Below, in pieces: positions 44,077 through 54,068 of a stretch of DNA of 64,000 nucleotides. The DNA comes from Maribacter sp. BPC-D8 (GTDB taxonomy: Bacteria > Bacteroidota > Bacteroidia > Flavobacteriales > Flavobacteriaceae). The DNA lies in assembly GCF_035207705.1 (NCBI RefSeq), contig NZ_CP128187.1:3782001-3846000 (forward strand), in the 5' to 3' direction. How positions within the stretch are numbered: the first letter of the stretch is position 1; every line of letters begins with the position of its first letter. Below the pieces are notes generated by a model that saw nothing but the letters and a program-made list of their open reading frames with translations, made no database searches and was not told where the DNA came from. Both the position numbers and the translations under genes were made by a program.

Positions 44077-44607
44077 ATGAAGCAAAAGGAGTTCAATATT
44101 CCTTTCTCAGGATTGAAGCAAGGGAAACACAACTTTAATTACCAGATTGAAAATACGTTCTTTGATTCTTTTGGATACGATGAATTCAACGCTACCAACA
44201 TCAATTTAGATGTAGTACTTAATAAGACAAGTACAATGATGGAGGTTGATTTGGAAGCATCAGGAACAGTGAATGTTGATTGTGACATAACTAGCGAACC
44301 GTATGATCAAGCTATAGGCGGAGATTTGCATTTGGTAGTTAAGTTTGGTGAAGAGTATAATGATGAGAATGACGAAATATTAATTCTTCCTCATAACGAA
44401 CACCAATTGAACATTGATCAGTATGTGTATGAAATGCTTGTATTGGCAGTTCCACAAAAAAGAATTCATCCTGGTATTGAAGATGGCACTTTAAAATCTG
44501 AAGTGTTAGACAGGTTAAACGAGCTTCAACCAAAAGAGAAAAGATTAGAAAAAGAAGAAAGCGATCCCCGTTGGGACGAATTAAAGAAACTATTAACGGA
44601 TAAATAA
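44077..44607 (+). CDS. DUF177 (YceD-like) protein linked to rRNA/L32
   Basis: The protein has 176 residues from MKQKEFNIPFSGLKQGKHN; an upstream TTG at 44041 is less likely. It has the DUF177 features VEVDLEASGTVNVDCDITSEPYDQ-like strands (positions about 55-85) and an acidic region EYNDENDEILILPHNEHQLNI. It is always found before rpmF in this phylum and in plants is needed for 23S rRNA handling. It is 7 bases ahead of rpmF. Confidence 0.9.
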   Translation: MKQKEFNIPFSGLKQGKHNFNYQIENTFFDSFGYDEFNATNINLDVVLNKTSTMMEVDLEASGTVNVDCDITSEPYDQAIGGDLHLVVKFGEEYNDENDEILILPHNEHQLNIDQYVYEMLVLAVPQKRIHPGIEDGTLKSEVLDRLNELQPKEKRLEKEESDPRWDELKKLLTDK

Positions 44608-44614
44608 GGTTTAA

Positions 44615-44812
44615 ATGGCACATCCTAAGAGAAAAATTTCCAAAACAAGGAGAGACAAAAGAAGAACACATTATAAGGCAGTAGCTCCTACTTTGGCTAC
44701 AGATTCTACAACTGGCGAGACTCACCTATTTCACAGAGCTCACTGGTTCGAAGGAAAATTACATTATAGAGGTCAAGTTTTGGTTGACAAAACCGAAGAA
44801 GCAGAAGCTTAA
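44615..44812 (+). CDS. rpmF: 50S ribosomal protein L32
   Basis: This 65-residue protein starts [20 protein letters not shown] and has the L32 middle [10 protein letters not shown]. The zinc-binding Cys residues of some L32 proteins are absent, as in other Bacteroidetes C-minus forms. A terminator follows. Confidence 0.97.
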   Translation: MAHPKRKISKTRRDKRRTHYKAVAPTLATDSTTGETHLFHRAHWFEGKLHYRGQVLVDKTEEAEA

Positions 44813-44833
44813 TACCTTTTTACATTATACTAG

Positions 44834-44867
44834 ACTCCCACTTCATTTGAAGGAGGGAGTTTTTTTT
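44834..44867 (+). terminator. Terminator after rpmF
   Basis: ACTCCC pairs with GGGAGT and an inner CTTC pairs with GAAG; a run of seven T follows. fabH lies beyond, so it may be partly read through or have its own promoter. Confidence 0.8.
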
Positions 44868-45045
44868 AGCCCAATTTGTTTTTTAGCGCCTTGTTATTCA
44901 GATAATCTAAGGGGTTAAACGGATATGGCTATTAATTGCAATTTTTCAAAAACCCGATAACTTTACCCAAAAAGTCGTTGAAAATCACTAATTTTCATGA
45001 CTTTTGACAGGTTTTTTAAGTTTTTTACAAGAAAGCAAATAAAGT

Positions 45046-46062
45046 ATGACCAAAATTACAGCAGCTATTACCGCGGTAGGAGGCTATGTTCCCCAGTTTG
45101 TAATGACCAACAAAATGCTTGAAGATTTGGTTGATACCAATGACGAATGGATTACTAGCAGAACGGGAATAAAAGAAAGAAGGGTACTAAAGAAGGAAGA
45201 GGGAGAAGGTACGTCGTATTTAGCCATTAAAGCGGCACAAGACCTAATGGAGAAGAAGGGGCTAGATGCTTCAGAAATAGACCTTATTATAGTTGCTACG
45301 GCAACACCTGATAGTATGGTAGCTTCTACAGCTGCTTTTGTTGCTTCAGAAATTGGAGCCGTTAACGCCTTTGCTTACGATTTATTAGCTGCATGTTCAA
45401 GTTTTCTTTTTGGCATGTCAACAGTTGCCGGTCATATCGAAACCGGTAGATATAAAAAAGTATTACTTATAGGGGCAGATAAAATGTCCTCGATTATTGA
45501 TTATACAGACCGTACTACATGTATCATTTTTGGTGATGGTGCCGGTGCTGTACTTTTTGAGCCAAATACAGAAGGTCTTGGTTTGCAAGATGAGTATTTG
45601 AGAGCAGATGGTAGCGGAAGACAATTTTTGGGTATGGAAGGTGGCGGATCTATAATGCCGGCCACGATAGAAAGTGTGACCAATAAAAAACATTACATTT
45701 TTCAAGAAGGTAAAACGGTGTTCAAATTTGCTGTATCTAATATGGCAGATGTAGCAGCGAAGATCATGGATCGAAATGACCTTACTGAAGAAGATGTAGA
45801 TTGGCTAGTGCCGCATCAAGCGAATAAGCGTATAATTGATGCCACAGCTAAAAGAATGGGTGTAGGCGAATCAAAAGTGTTGATGAATATTCAGCGCTAC
45901 GGTAACACCACTTCGGCAACCTTACCACTATTATTATTCGATTACGAAAAACAGCTTAAAAAAGGAGATAACCTTGTATTTGCAGCCTTCGGTGGTGGCT
46001 TTACGTGGGGTTCTATCTACTTAAAATGGGCTTATAACAGCAACAACAACGACCAATTATAA
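45046..46062 (+). CDS. fabH: 3-oxoacyl-ACP synthase III
   Basis: This 338-residue thiolase-fold enzyme has Cys in LLAACSSFLFGM, His in VPHQANKRI and Asn in YGNTTSATLP. It starts fatty-acid synthesis by joining an acyl-CoA to malonyl-ACP. accB follows 10 bases downstream, so the genes form a fatty-acid operon. Confidence 0.95.
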   Translation: MTKITAAITAVGGYVPQFVMTNKMLEDLVDTNDEWITSRTGIKERRVLKKEEGEGTSYLAIKAAQDLMEKKGLDASEIDLIIVATATPDSMVASTAAFVASEIGAVNAFAYDLLAACSSFLFGMSTVAGHIETGRYKKVLLIGADKMSSIIDYTDRTTCIIFGDGAGAVLFEPNTEGLGLQDEYLRADGSGRQFLGMEGGGSIMPATIESVTNKKHYIFQEGKTVFKFAVSNMADVAAKIMDRNDLTEEDVDWLVPHQANKRIIDATAKRMGVGESKVLMNIQRYGNTTSATLPLLLFDYEKQLKKGDNLVFAAFGGGFTWGSIYLKWAYNSNNNDQL

Positions 46063-46072
46063 CTTAGAAAAT

Positions 46073-46561
46073 ATGGATATTAAAGAAATTCAAAGCCTTA
46101 TCAAGTTTGTAGCCAAGTCAGGCGCCAGCGAGGTAAAACTGGAAACGGATGATATTAAGATCACCATTCGTACCGGAAGCTTATCAGCTAATTCTGAGCC
46201 AACTTATGTGCATACGATGCCTATGGCTCAACAAGCTATGCCTGCAGCCCCTGCACCAGTAGAAGTTCAGGCAGCAGCCGGAGCTACAGAAGCTGAAAAG
46301 CAGAAAGCTGAAGATGATAAATACATCACTATAAAGTCTCCGATCATTGGTACTTTTTACAGAAAGCCTTCTCCAGACAAACCAGTTTTTGTTGAGGTAG
46401 GACAAACTATTGGTATTGGAGATGTACTTTGTGTAATTGAAGCAATGAAATTGTTCAACGACATCGAATCTGAAGTTTCTGGTACTATCGTTAAGATATT
46501 AGTAGATGATTCTTCACCAGTTGAGTTTGATCAACCATTATTTTTGGTAGATCCGTCTTAA
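46073..46561 (+). CDS. accB: Biotin carboxyl carrier protein of acetyl-CoA carboxylase
   Basis: This 162-residue protein has an N-terminal helical part (IKEIQSLIKFVAKSGASEVKL), a Pro/Ala-rich linker at about 45-85, and a biotinyl domain with the lysine in VIEAMKLFNDI. It pairs with AccC, encoded 84 bases downstream. Confidence 0.96.
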   Translation: MDIKEIQSLIKFVAKSGASEVKLETDDIKITIRTGSLSANSEPTYVHTMPMAQQAMPAAPAPVEVQAAAGATEAEKQKAEDDKYITIKSPIIGTFYRKPSPDKPVFVEVGQTIGIGDVLCVIEAMKLFNDIESEVSGTIVKILVDDSSPVEFDQPLFLVDPS

Positions 46562-46645
46562 CTAAATTTTGAGTAGTTATTGTTAGATGCCGTTGCTAAA
46601 CGGTGTTTAAGAATGTTATGGAACCAAGAACTTAAAATTTAAAAG

Positions 46646-47998
46646 ATGTTTAAAAAAATACTGATTGCCAATAGGGGAGAGATCGCTTTGCGTGTTATTC
46701 GTACCTGTAAAGAAATGGGTATTAAAACGGTAGCTGTATATAGTAAGGCAGATGAAGAAAGTTTACATGTGCGTTTTGCAGATGAAGCTGTATGTATTGG
46801 TCCTGCTGCTAGTAGCGAATCTTATTTAAAGATCCCTAATATAATTGCAGCTGCAGAGATTACAAATGCAGATGCTATTCACCCAGGTTATGGTTTTCTT
46901 TCAGAAAATTCAAAGTTCTCACGCATATGTGCTGAGCATGATATAAAATTTATTGGTGCCTCTGGTGATCAAATAGACAAAATGGGAGATAAGGCTACGG
47001 CCAAAGAAACCATGAAAGAAGCTGGTGTACCTTGTGTACCTGGTTCAGAAGGTCTTTTGAAAGATGTTGCAGATGCCAAGAAGATAGCCAAGAAAATGGG
47101 CTACCCTGTAATGATCAAAGCTACTGCCGGTGGTGGTGGTAAGGGTATGCGTGCTGTGTTCTCTGAAGATAAAATGGAAGAGCTTTTTGATAGCGCCGTA
47201 AACGAAGCAACTGCTGCTTTTGGTAATGGCGGTATGTACATGGAAAAGCTGATTGAAGAGCCACGTCATATTGAAATTCAAATTGTAGGTGATCAATATG
47301 GTAAAGCATGTCACTTATCTGAAAGAGATTGTTCTATACAACGTCGTCACCAAAAGTTGACAGAAGAGACTCCGTCACCTTTCATGACAGATAAGTTAAG
47401 AGAAGCAATGGGTGAAGCTGCGGTTAAGGCTGCAGAATACATAAAATATGAAGGCGCTGGTACCATAGAATTTTTGGTAGATAAGCATCGTAAGTTCTAT
47501 TTTATGGAAATGAATACTCGTATTCAGGTAGAGCACCCAATTACAGAACAGGTTATTGATTACGATTTAATTCGTGAGCAAATTCTTGTAGCTGCAGGTG
47601 TGCCAATTTCAGGTAAAAACTACCTTCCAAAATTACATTCTATCGAGTGTAGAATTAATGCGGAAGATCCTTATAATAACTTTAGACCATCGCCAGGTAA
47701 GATTACAACCTTACATACGCCAGGTGGTCATGGGGTAAGAATGGATACTCACGTATATAGTGGGTATAGTATTCCTCCAAATTACGATTCAATGATCGCT
47801 AAGTTGATAACTACTGCCCAAACTAGGGAAGAAGCAATCAATAAAATGAAGCGAGCTTTAGATGAGTTTGTAATTGAAGGAATTAAGACCACCATTCCAT
47901 TTCATAGGCAGTTAATGGACCACCCAGATTATTTGGCTGGTAATTATACAACAGCCTTTATGAACGATTGGAAAATGAATCCACTTAAAGAAGATTAA
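46646..47998 (+). CDS. accC: Biotin carboxylase subunit of acetyl-CoA carboxylase
   Basis: This 450-residue protein has [20 protein letters not shown], the ATP-grasp glycine loop [51 protein letters not shown], and the C-terminal biotin carboxylase domain. The length is normal. It carboxylates biotin on AccB. A terminator follows at once. Confidence 0.97.
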   Translation: MFKKILIANRGEIALRVIRTCKEMGIKTVAVYSKADEESLHVRFADEAVCIGPAASSESYLKIPNIIAAAEITNADAIHPGYGFLSENSKFSRICAEHDIKFIGASGDQIDKMGDKATAKETMKEAGVPCVPGSEGLLKDVADAKKIAKKMGYPVMIKATAGGGGKGMRAVFSEDKMEELFDSAVNEATAAFGNGGMYMEKLIEEPRHIEIQIVGDQYGKACHLSERDCSIQRRHQKLTEETPSPFMTDKLREAMGEAAVKAAEYIKYEGAGTIEFLVDKHRKFYFMEMNTRIQVEHPITEQVIDYDLIREQILVAAGVPISGKNYLPKLHSIECRINAEDPYNNFRPSPGKITTLHTPGGHGVRMDTHVYSGYSIPPNYDSMIAKLITTAQTREEAINKMKRALDEFVIEGIKTTIPFHRQLMDHPDYLAGNYTTAFMNDWKMNPLKED

Positions 47999-48003
47999 TC
48001 AAG

Positions 48004-48035
48004 AAAACTCCAACAGCAATGTTGGAGTTTTTTTT
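48004..48035 (+). terminator. Terminator of the fabH-accB-accC operon
   Basis: AAAACTCCAACA pairs with TGTTGGAGTTTT around GCAA, and a T run follows. Confidence 0.92.
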
Positions 48036-48116
48036 ATTTTAATTCTTTTGAGAAATTACATTTTATCCTGTTTAAGTATATTTAAAGATAAAAGTTCATT
48101 TAACCTCTATTTTTTA

Positions 48117-49088
48117 ATGACCAAAATTATAACTATTTCCGCATTATTATTTTTCATCATTGGATGTAAGGATAGCTCTGTAGAGAAGAAAAAAGATGAT
48201 ATAGTAGTAAAAGAAGCGGTAAAATCTTCAAGCAAAACGATCAGCTTTACATTTGATGATGGTGTTACTTCTGATTTAGGTGGCTTTGCCTTTGAAGATT
48301 GGAACCAAATGTTACTTAAGCACTTAGATACCAACAATCTTAAGGCTATTTTTTATGTAACTGGTAAAAATAAATTGGATAAAAAAGGTCAATACTTATT
48401 GACTAGCTGGAATGAAAAGGGGCATAATATAGCCAACCATACTTTTACACATCCTAATTTTAACTCTGAAAAGAATAATACAGTTTTATTTGAAAATGAA
48501 TTGAACAAGACAGATTCTATCATTTCTAAGTTTAGTAATTCAGTCAAATATTTTAGGTTTCCATATTTAAAAGAAGGCGCAAGTAAGCTTAAGGTAGATA
48601 GTATTAGAAATGTTCTTAAAGCTCATAAATACAAAAATGGGTATGTCACTATTGATGCATCAGATTGGTATATAAACCAACGCCTATTAAAGCGAATAAA
48701 AGAGGTTGGGTTAGATAAAGCAGACATAGATCAGTTTAAGAAGTATTATTTACAGCATTTAATCGATAGGGCAAATTATTATGAAAAGCTATCGTATGAG
48801 TTGAACGACAGACATATTAACCACACAATATTGCTCCATCATAATTTAACTTCAGCTTTGTTTTTAGGAGACTTAATACAAGAATTTAAAAATAAAGGAT
48901 GGACCGTTATTGATGCCGATAAAGCATATGCCGATGAGGTTTTTGAGAATCAACCCAATTCAGAATTTGCTGGTGAAAGTCTTATTTGGTCTTTGGCAAA
49001 ACAATCAGGAAAATATGAAAACATCCTTAGGTATCCGGCAGAAGATAGTAGGTATGAAAAAGACGAAATGGATGCAAGAGGATTATAA
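48117..49088 (+). CDS. Polysaccharide deacetylase (NodB) lipoprotein
   Basis: The protein has 323 residues from MTKIITISALLFFIIGC; a longer start 23 codons upstream lacks a signal peptide. The lipobox is IIGC. NodB motifs are SFTFDDGVT (catalytic and metal Asp) and GHNIANHTFTHPNF (metal His pair). It would deacetylate or hydrolyse a cell-surface polymer; the substrate is unknown. It is followed 21 bases later by the oxidoreductase gene. Confidence 0.85.
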   Translation: MTKIITISALLFFIIGCKDSSVEKKKDDIVVKEAVKSSSKTISFTFDDGVTSDLGGFAFEDWNQMLLKHLDTNNLKAIFYVTGKNKLDKKGQYLLTSWNEKGHNIANHTFTHPNFNSEKNNTVLFENELNKTDSIISKFSNSVKYFRFPYLKEGASKLKVDSIRNVLKAHKYKNGYVTIDASDWYINQRLLKRIKEVGLDKADIDQFKKYYLQHLIDRANYYEKLSYELNDRHINHTILLHHNLTSALFLGDLIQEFKNKGWTVIDADKAYADEVFENQPNSEFAGESLIWSLAKQSGKYENILRYPAEDSRYEKDEMDARGL

Positions 49089-49109
49089 TTCAATAAACTA
49101 AATTATACA

Positions 49110-50225
49110 ATGAACCTAAGCTACTGGGAACGTACATCGTGGTTTTCGAATATCGATTATACTATTATTGGTAGTGGTATTGTAGGCTTAAATTGTGCAT
49201 TAGAATTAAGGAGGAAGCATCCAAAAGCACGTATTCTTATTTTAGAAAAAGGGAAACTTCCACAAGGTGCGAGTACCAAAAATGCCGGGTTTGCCTGTTT
49301 TGGTAGTATTTCTGAAATTTTATCCGACTTAAAAACACACTCAGAACAAGAGGTAATTGATCTGGTGCAAGAACGATATAATGGTATACATTCTTTGCGC
49401 AACCTTTTAGGTGATGCCGCTATTGGTTATCAGAATAATGGCGGACACGAGTTATTTTTAAACAAGGATATAGGGTTGTACGAGCGTTGTCTGAAGGAAT
49501 TAAAATCGGTAAATGAGTTACTACATCCTGTTTTTAAAGCGGATGCCTTTAAGGTCACTCCAGACTCTTTCAATTTTAAAGGAATTAACAACAACTATAT
49601 TTCTCAGGTTTTTGAAGGGCAAATTGATACCGGTAAGATGATGACATCTTTAGTGCAATTAGCCCAGCAAAAAGGCAACACAATTGTAAATTCAACCAAA
49701 GTACATTCTTTTGAAGATGCAGGTTCAGAAGTAATTGTCAAAACAGATGACCTAGAATTTACAACCAAAAAATTACTGATAGCTACTAATGGTTTTGCCG
49801 CCCAATTATTATCTGAGAACGTGAAACCTGCACGAGCGCAAGTGTTGATTACAAAGCCAATTAAAGATTTACATATAAAAGGCACTTTTCATTTAGAAGA
49901 AGGCTATTACTATTTTAGAAATATTGATAATCGTATTTTGTTGGGAGGAGGTCGTAATTTGGACTTTAAAGCCGAAGAAACTACTGAATTTGAAACTACT
50001 GCCTTGGTTGAGAATAAACTAAAGCAACTATTAAATACAGTCATTTTGCCAAATACCACCTTTGAAATCGATTACAGCTGGAGCGGTATAATGGGTGTTG
50101 GTCAACAGAAGAAACCCATTGTAAAACAAGTGTCTAATAATGTGGCATGCGGAGTACGACTAGGCGGTATGGGTATTGCCATAGGCAGCACAATTGGTAA
50201 AAAATTAGCTAATTTGATTAATTAA
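49110..50225 (+). CDS. FAD-dependent oxidoreductase (DAO family)
   Basis: This 371-residue protein has the dinucleotide-binding YTIIGSGIVGLNCALELRR, then LEKGKLPQGASTKNAGFACFG typical of amine oxidases. Near the end come YSWSGIMGVGQQKKPIV and VRLGGMGIAIGSTIG. It probably oxidises an amino acid or amine; the substrate is unknown. Confidence 0.82.
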   Translation: MNLSYWERTSWFSNIDYTIIGSGIVGLNCALELRRKHPKARILILEKGKLPQGASTKNAGFACFGSISEILSDLKTHSEQEVIDLVQERYNGIHSLRNLLGDAAIGYQNNGGHELFLNKDIGLYERCLKELKSVNELLHPVFKADAFKVTPDSFNFKGINNNYISQVFEGQIDTGKMMTSLVQLAQQKGNTIVNSTKVHSFEDAGSEVIVKTDDLEFTTKKLLIATNGFAAQLLSENVKPARAQVLITKPIKDLHIKGTFHLEEGYYYFRNIDNRILLGGGRNLDFKAEETTEFETTALVENKLKQLLNTVILPNTTFEIDYSWSGIMGVGQQKKPIVKQVSNNVACGVRLGGMGIAIGSTIGKKLANLIN

Positions 50226-50397
50226 TTTATGCTCAGTTTAACCTGTTTTTTTAAATCTTATCCAAAAGGCAACGGTACTCTTAATTTTATTTATAAATTG
50301 TATATCCCCTTTGATTACCTATTACCCTAAAATGCACTTATCGGTTTACCTAGAACAGTAGACTTTTAAGATGGTTTGTAATAGCATAGTATACTAT

Positions 50398-51009
50398 ATG
50401 AGAACATTTTTAAGAAGAAGTGCTGCAGCTGTACTAACAGTTGTTATAGGGGGTATTTGCCTTACCAGTTGTGGTTTATCTAAAACGGACTACCAACGAG
50501 AATATGCAAAAGTCTGGAAAGAGCATATAAAAAGTGAAGCATGGAAAGAATCGTTAATAGCTGATAATTCATATGCCAACGACGATTTATACGCAAGTAC
50601 AGATGCCGATGTTCCCCTAGCTGAAGATGAGAGCATAGATGCTGGTTTCAATAAAACATATGAATCATTAGTATCTCAGGCATATTTCAAAATTATTACC
50701 GAAGCAGAAAAAGCCGATACCAAAATCACTGCAGACTATAAATTATTGCATGATGAAGAAGCAACTGTAAAGGTTGACAAAAAGAGAGTTCAATCTATTA
50801 CAAAGCGTTACGAAGCACATAAGGCAATGCTAAGCGGACTTAAATCATGGAACATATTTAGTGATGATCGTTCTGGCGATTTAGACTATTTTAAAGCTGA
50901 AAATAAAATAGAGATTCAAAAGATGATAAGTGCTGGTGAAAGTGATAATCAAATTGTAAATTACTTGATCTATAAACTGGCAGATCTGTATCACATTGAA
51001 GGAAACTGA
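50398..51009 (+). CDS. Lipoprotein, function unknown
   Basis: The protein has 203 residues from the ATG at 50398 (MRTFLRRSAAAVLTVVIGG); a start 27 bases upstream lacks a signal. The lipobox is LTSC. The mature part is helical and charged, with KTDYQREYAKVWKEHIKSEAWKE and a C-terminal MISAGESDNQIVNYLIYKLADLY. The next gene starts inside its last codons, so both are probably coupled. I recognise no family. Confidence 0.65.
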   Translation: MRTFLRRSAAAVLTVVIGGICLTSCGLSKTDYQREYAKVWKEHIKSEAWKESLIADNSYANDDLYASTDADVPLAEDESIDAGFNKTYESLVSQAYFKIITEAEKADTKITADYKLLHDEEATVKVDKKRVQSITKRYEAHKAMLSGLKSWNIFSDDRSGDLDYFKAENKIEIQKMISAGESDNQIVNYLIYKLADLYHIEGN

Positions 51010-51466
51010 ATCACTTGAGATTTTAAAAAAAGAGGCTTACGACTTTTGCGTGCATTTCGTTAACGATAGGCTGACGAGAATACAGAATCACATTAAAGAG
51101 TTGGAAACTGCGCTAACGTCAGAAACAAAAAGTAGTGCAGGCGATAAGCATGAAACCGGTCGTGCCATGATACAGTTAGAACGAGAAAAATTAGGTCAGC
51201 AACTCGCAGAATTAGAAAAAACCCAACAACTACTTTCAAAAGTACCAAAAGACAGAAAAGCCCCAACGGTAGGTTTAGGTAGTTTGGTCGTTACAGATTC
51301 ATTTGTGTATTACATAGCTATTTCGGCAGGGGAATTTAAGAGTAAACCTAAATCGGTTTACTGTATATCTGCCGCGACACCTATTGGTAAACTCGTCTTT
51401 GGTAAAGCCGTTGGAGATATTTTTAGTTTTAATGGTAAGGAGTTGGCTATTGTTGGTGTTCAATAG
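50996..51466 (+). CDS. GreA/GreB-like protein
   Basis: The protein has 156 residues from a TTG that overlaps the upstream lipoprotein by 14 bases. It has an N-terminal coiled coil (IQNHIKELETALTSETK, QLEREKLGQQLAELEKTQQLL) and a C-terminal FKBP-like domain of the GreA/B type (GLGSLVVTDSFVYYIAIS, AATPIGKLVFGKAVGDIFSFNG). This resembles secondary-channel regulators such as GreA, Rnk or Gfh. The acidic tip needed for RNA cleavage (DE pair) is not clear, so it may be a non-cleaving factor. Confidence 0.75.
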   Translation: MKETESLEILKKEAYDFCVHFVNDRLTRIQNHIKELETALTSETKSSAGDKHETGRAMIQLEREKLGQQLAELEKTQQLLSKVPKDRKAPTVGLGSLVVTDSFVYYIAISAGEFKSKPKSVYCISAATPIGKLVFGKAVGDIFSFNGKELAIVGVQ

Positions 51467-51493
51467 TTTTTAGTCATTTACAATCCAATTTAA

Positions 51494-52019
51494 ATGGGAC
51501 AAAGTTCGACATACTACGAAATCACAAAGACTGTTTTTTTTAAAATAAAAGCAGACCCATTATTATTTGAGATTTCAGAAATAGAATCATTTGAAACTTT
51601 AGAAAAAAAATGCTTTTGGAATAGAATTTATTCTTAAAAAAATTTTGGATTCCCAATACCATAAAACTGTTGATTCATTATTCTATCCCAAAGATTATTT
51701 GGGCGAAAAACCAGATTTTTAAAATTTCAATATTGATCAATTTGATCAATTTATTGATAATTCAATTAGTTATTTATCATCAGTTGAAATTTCAACAATA
51801 GATAAGTTGTTGAAGACAGTAACCGTAAATTGTTTGGATGAAAACTATAATTCGCAAGAATTAAATTCTAATAGAGTATATCCTGAAGTTTGGCACGATA
51901 ATGAATCTAGTGACCGAGCATTTAATAAAGGGGATATTATTGATGGTATTGGTCAATTAAAATCTATCTTCAACAGAGCAAAACTTAATGAAAGTTACAT
52001 TTTTGTTTTTTCAGGATAA
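51494..52019 (+). pseudogene. DUF1877-like gene broken by a frameshift and a stop
   Basis: The first 47 codons (MGQSSTYYEITKTVFFKIKA and on) have the start typical of DUF1877 proteins. At a run of eight A (51603-51610) the frame shifts; removing one A gives NAFGIEFILKKILDS and so on, matching a continuing frame. That frame is then stopped by TAA at 51720-51722 and stays open beyond it to 52019 (SSVEISTIDKLLKT, GIGQLKSIFNRA). One insertion plus one stop indicates decay rather than a single sequencing error. Confidence 0.78.
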
Positions 52020-52043
52020 AAAAGACAAACTTCAATATCGAGA

Positions 52044-52631
52044 ATGAAAAGAATTTTTATTTTTTTGGTTTTTATGACTCTAGGTTGCTCTTCGCAGAAG
52101 GTAAATAATGGAAATAGTGAAATAGAGAATACGAACACTTCATTTGATGATTTTACAAAGAATACGACTGTAAAATTAATTACCATACTTCCAAAATGTA
52201 TAACTGAAACGCACTCTATTTTCAATGAAGAATTTACTGAAAGAATTAGTAGTAAAACTGTTGAGAATTGTGATTATGAGTCAATTATTATAAATAAAAA
52301 AAGTAGTCTTAGAAATAGTGAAGTGGATTTGAAAGATGACTATATCGGTAAACGAATTAGTTTAAAGAAATCGGATTATGACAGATTATTTAGAGTAAGT
52401 GATAGTCAAGTTTCAGAATCGATAATTGTAGTTGCTGATTGTTATAAGCCTAGGCATGGGCTTATGTTTTATGATTCGGAGTTAAGGTTAAAAGGGTTTT
52501 TAGAGATTTGTTTTGAATGTAATCGTATAGAAACTGTAGGAGAAGTTCCGGTAGGGATTATATCTTTTGGAGAGGAAATGAGCAATTTGAAGAAAATTTA
52601 TAACGAGTACAACTTACTCAACCCTAATTAA
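52044..52631 (+). CDS. Lipoprotein, function unknown
   Basis: This 195-residue protein has a lipoprotein signal (KRIFIFLVFMTLGC; lipobox TLGC). The mature part has several Cys residues (PKCITET, VENCDYES, VADCYKPR, EICFECNR) and strand-rich stretches. No family is recognised. It follows the decayed DUF1877 gene by 24 bases. Confidence 0.65.
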   Translation: MKRIFIFLVFMTLGCSSQKVNNGNSEIENTNTSFDDFTKNTTVKLITILPKCITETHSIFNEEFTERISSKTVENCDYESIIINKKSSLRNSEVDLKDDYIGKRISLKKSDYDRLFRVSDSQVSESIIVVADCYKPRHGLMFYDSELRLKGFLEICFECNRIETVGEVPVGIISFGEEMSNLKKIYNEYNLLNPN

Positions 52632-52726
52632 AATAATAGATCTGAAATGTAATGTAAACTGAGGCTGTAAATTATGGTCTGTGTATATTTATTCATTCTG
52701 TTTTCTAAAATTTACAACCACCAAGC

Positions 52727-54055
52727 ATGGAAATATTCTACTTACTTCTCGCGGTCATTGCCATAATTATATTGACGACAAAGCTTAAGATTCATGCTTT
52801 TCTTGCACTGTTCATTATTTCAATTTTATACGGAATTTTTGCCGGTATGCCTTATGCTGATATCATTGTATCTATCAATGAAGGTTTTGGCGGTACACTA
52901 GGTAAAATAGGGTTGATTATTGTACTCGGAGTCATCATTGGTGCGTTTTTAGAACATACCGGTGGTGCATTTGCCATTGCAGAAAAAGTATTGGGCTTAA
53001 TAGGGAAGAAACGGGTGACTACGGCAATGGGGATTATCGGTTATATCGTGTCTATACCTGTCTTTGCAGATAGCGGTTTTATGCTGCTGCACCCTTTAAA
53101 TAAAAGTCTTTCCAAGAAAGCGAAAATATCAATTGCTGGTCCGGCAATAGCGTTAGGTTTAGGCTTAATGGCATCGCATACTATGGTACCTCCAACTCCG
53201 GGGCCGATTGCAGCTGCAGGTATTCTTGGGGCAGATTTAGGTTTGGTTATCGCTTTCGGGTTTCCAACAAGTATCGTGGCTTTGATTGTCGGAATCATAT
53301 TCGCTAAAAAGTATGCATCAAAAACCATGATAGCACCAGATGTTGAAGATGCACTTGAAGCAGAACAAGAGATTAAAGATTCGCCAAGTGCTTTAAAAGC
53401 ATCTATACCCATTCTAGTTCCTATTTTTCTAATTGTCTTGAAGTCCGTTCTAAACTCTATGGATGTCGGACAAGAAAATGGACTGTTAGATTTTATCAAT
53501 TTTGTGGGTGAGCCAGTTATATCTTTATTAATTGGCGTATTCTTATGTCTGTTCTTGCCTAAAAAATTAAATTACGATATGCTCTCATCAGCAGGTTGGG
53601 TGGGTAAGGCAATTAAAGATGCAGCTTCTATATTATTGATTACAGGCGCTGGCGGAATCTTTGGTAAAATATTACAGAACTCAGGCATTGCAGAAATTCT
53701 AGGGCAAACCTTGACGGACTATAATATGGGTATTTTCTTGCCATTTGTATTGGCTGCTGCCTTAAAAACAGCACAAGGTTCTTCTACGGTGGCACTGGTA
53801 ACGACAGCTTCTATTATCATGCCTATGATGTCATCTTTAGGTTTTGACACCGAAATACAGAAAGCACTGGTAGTGGTTGTGATTGGTGCAGGTTCTGCGG
53901 TAATCTCTCATGCAAACGATAGCTTCTTTTGGGTGGTAACACAAATGAGCGGCATGAATGTAAAAACAGGGTATCGCCTTTTCGGTTTAGGTACAGGTGT
54001 TCTAGGTCTTACAGGTGCGATAACTGTGTTTGTGTTTTATTCCATTTTCGCATAA
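52727..54055 (+). CDS. GntP-family permease
   Basis: This 442-residue protein has about twelve membrane segments and GntP/gluconate:proton symporter features: EGFGGTLGKIGLIIVLGVIIGAFLEHTGGA, FADSGFMLLHPLNKSL, ASHTMVPPTPGPIAAAGILGADLG, AAALKTAQGSSTVALVTTASI and SHANDSFFWVVTQMSGM. The substrate is probably a sugar acid such as gluconate or glycerate. No linked catabolic gene is adjacent. Confidence 0.9.
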   Translation: MEIFYLLLAVIAIIILTTKLKIHAFLALFIISILYGIFAGMPYADIIVSINEGFGGTLGKIGLIIVLGVIIGAFLEHTGGAFAIAEKVLGLIGKKRVTTAMGIIGYIVSIPVFADSGFMLLHPLNKSLSKKAKISIAGPAIALGLGLMASHTMVPPTPGPIAAAGILGADLGLVIAFGFPTSIVALIVGIIFAKKYASKTMIAPDVEDALEAEQEIKDSPSALKASIPILVPIFLIVLKSVLNSMDVGQENGLLDFINFVGEPVISLLIGVFLCLFLPKKLNYDMLSSAGWVGKAIKDAASILLITGAGGIFGKILQNSGIAEILGQTLTDYNMGIFLPFVLAAALKTAQGSSTVALVTTASIIMPMMSSLGFDTEIQKALVVVVIGAGSAVISHANDSFFWVVTQMSGMNVKTGYRLFGLGTGVLGLTGAITVFVFYSIFA

Positions 54056-54068
54056 AACGATATAGCTA

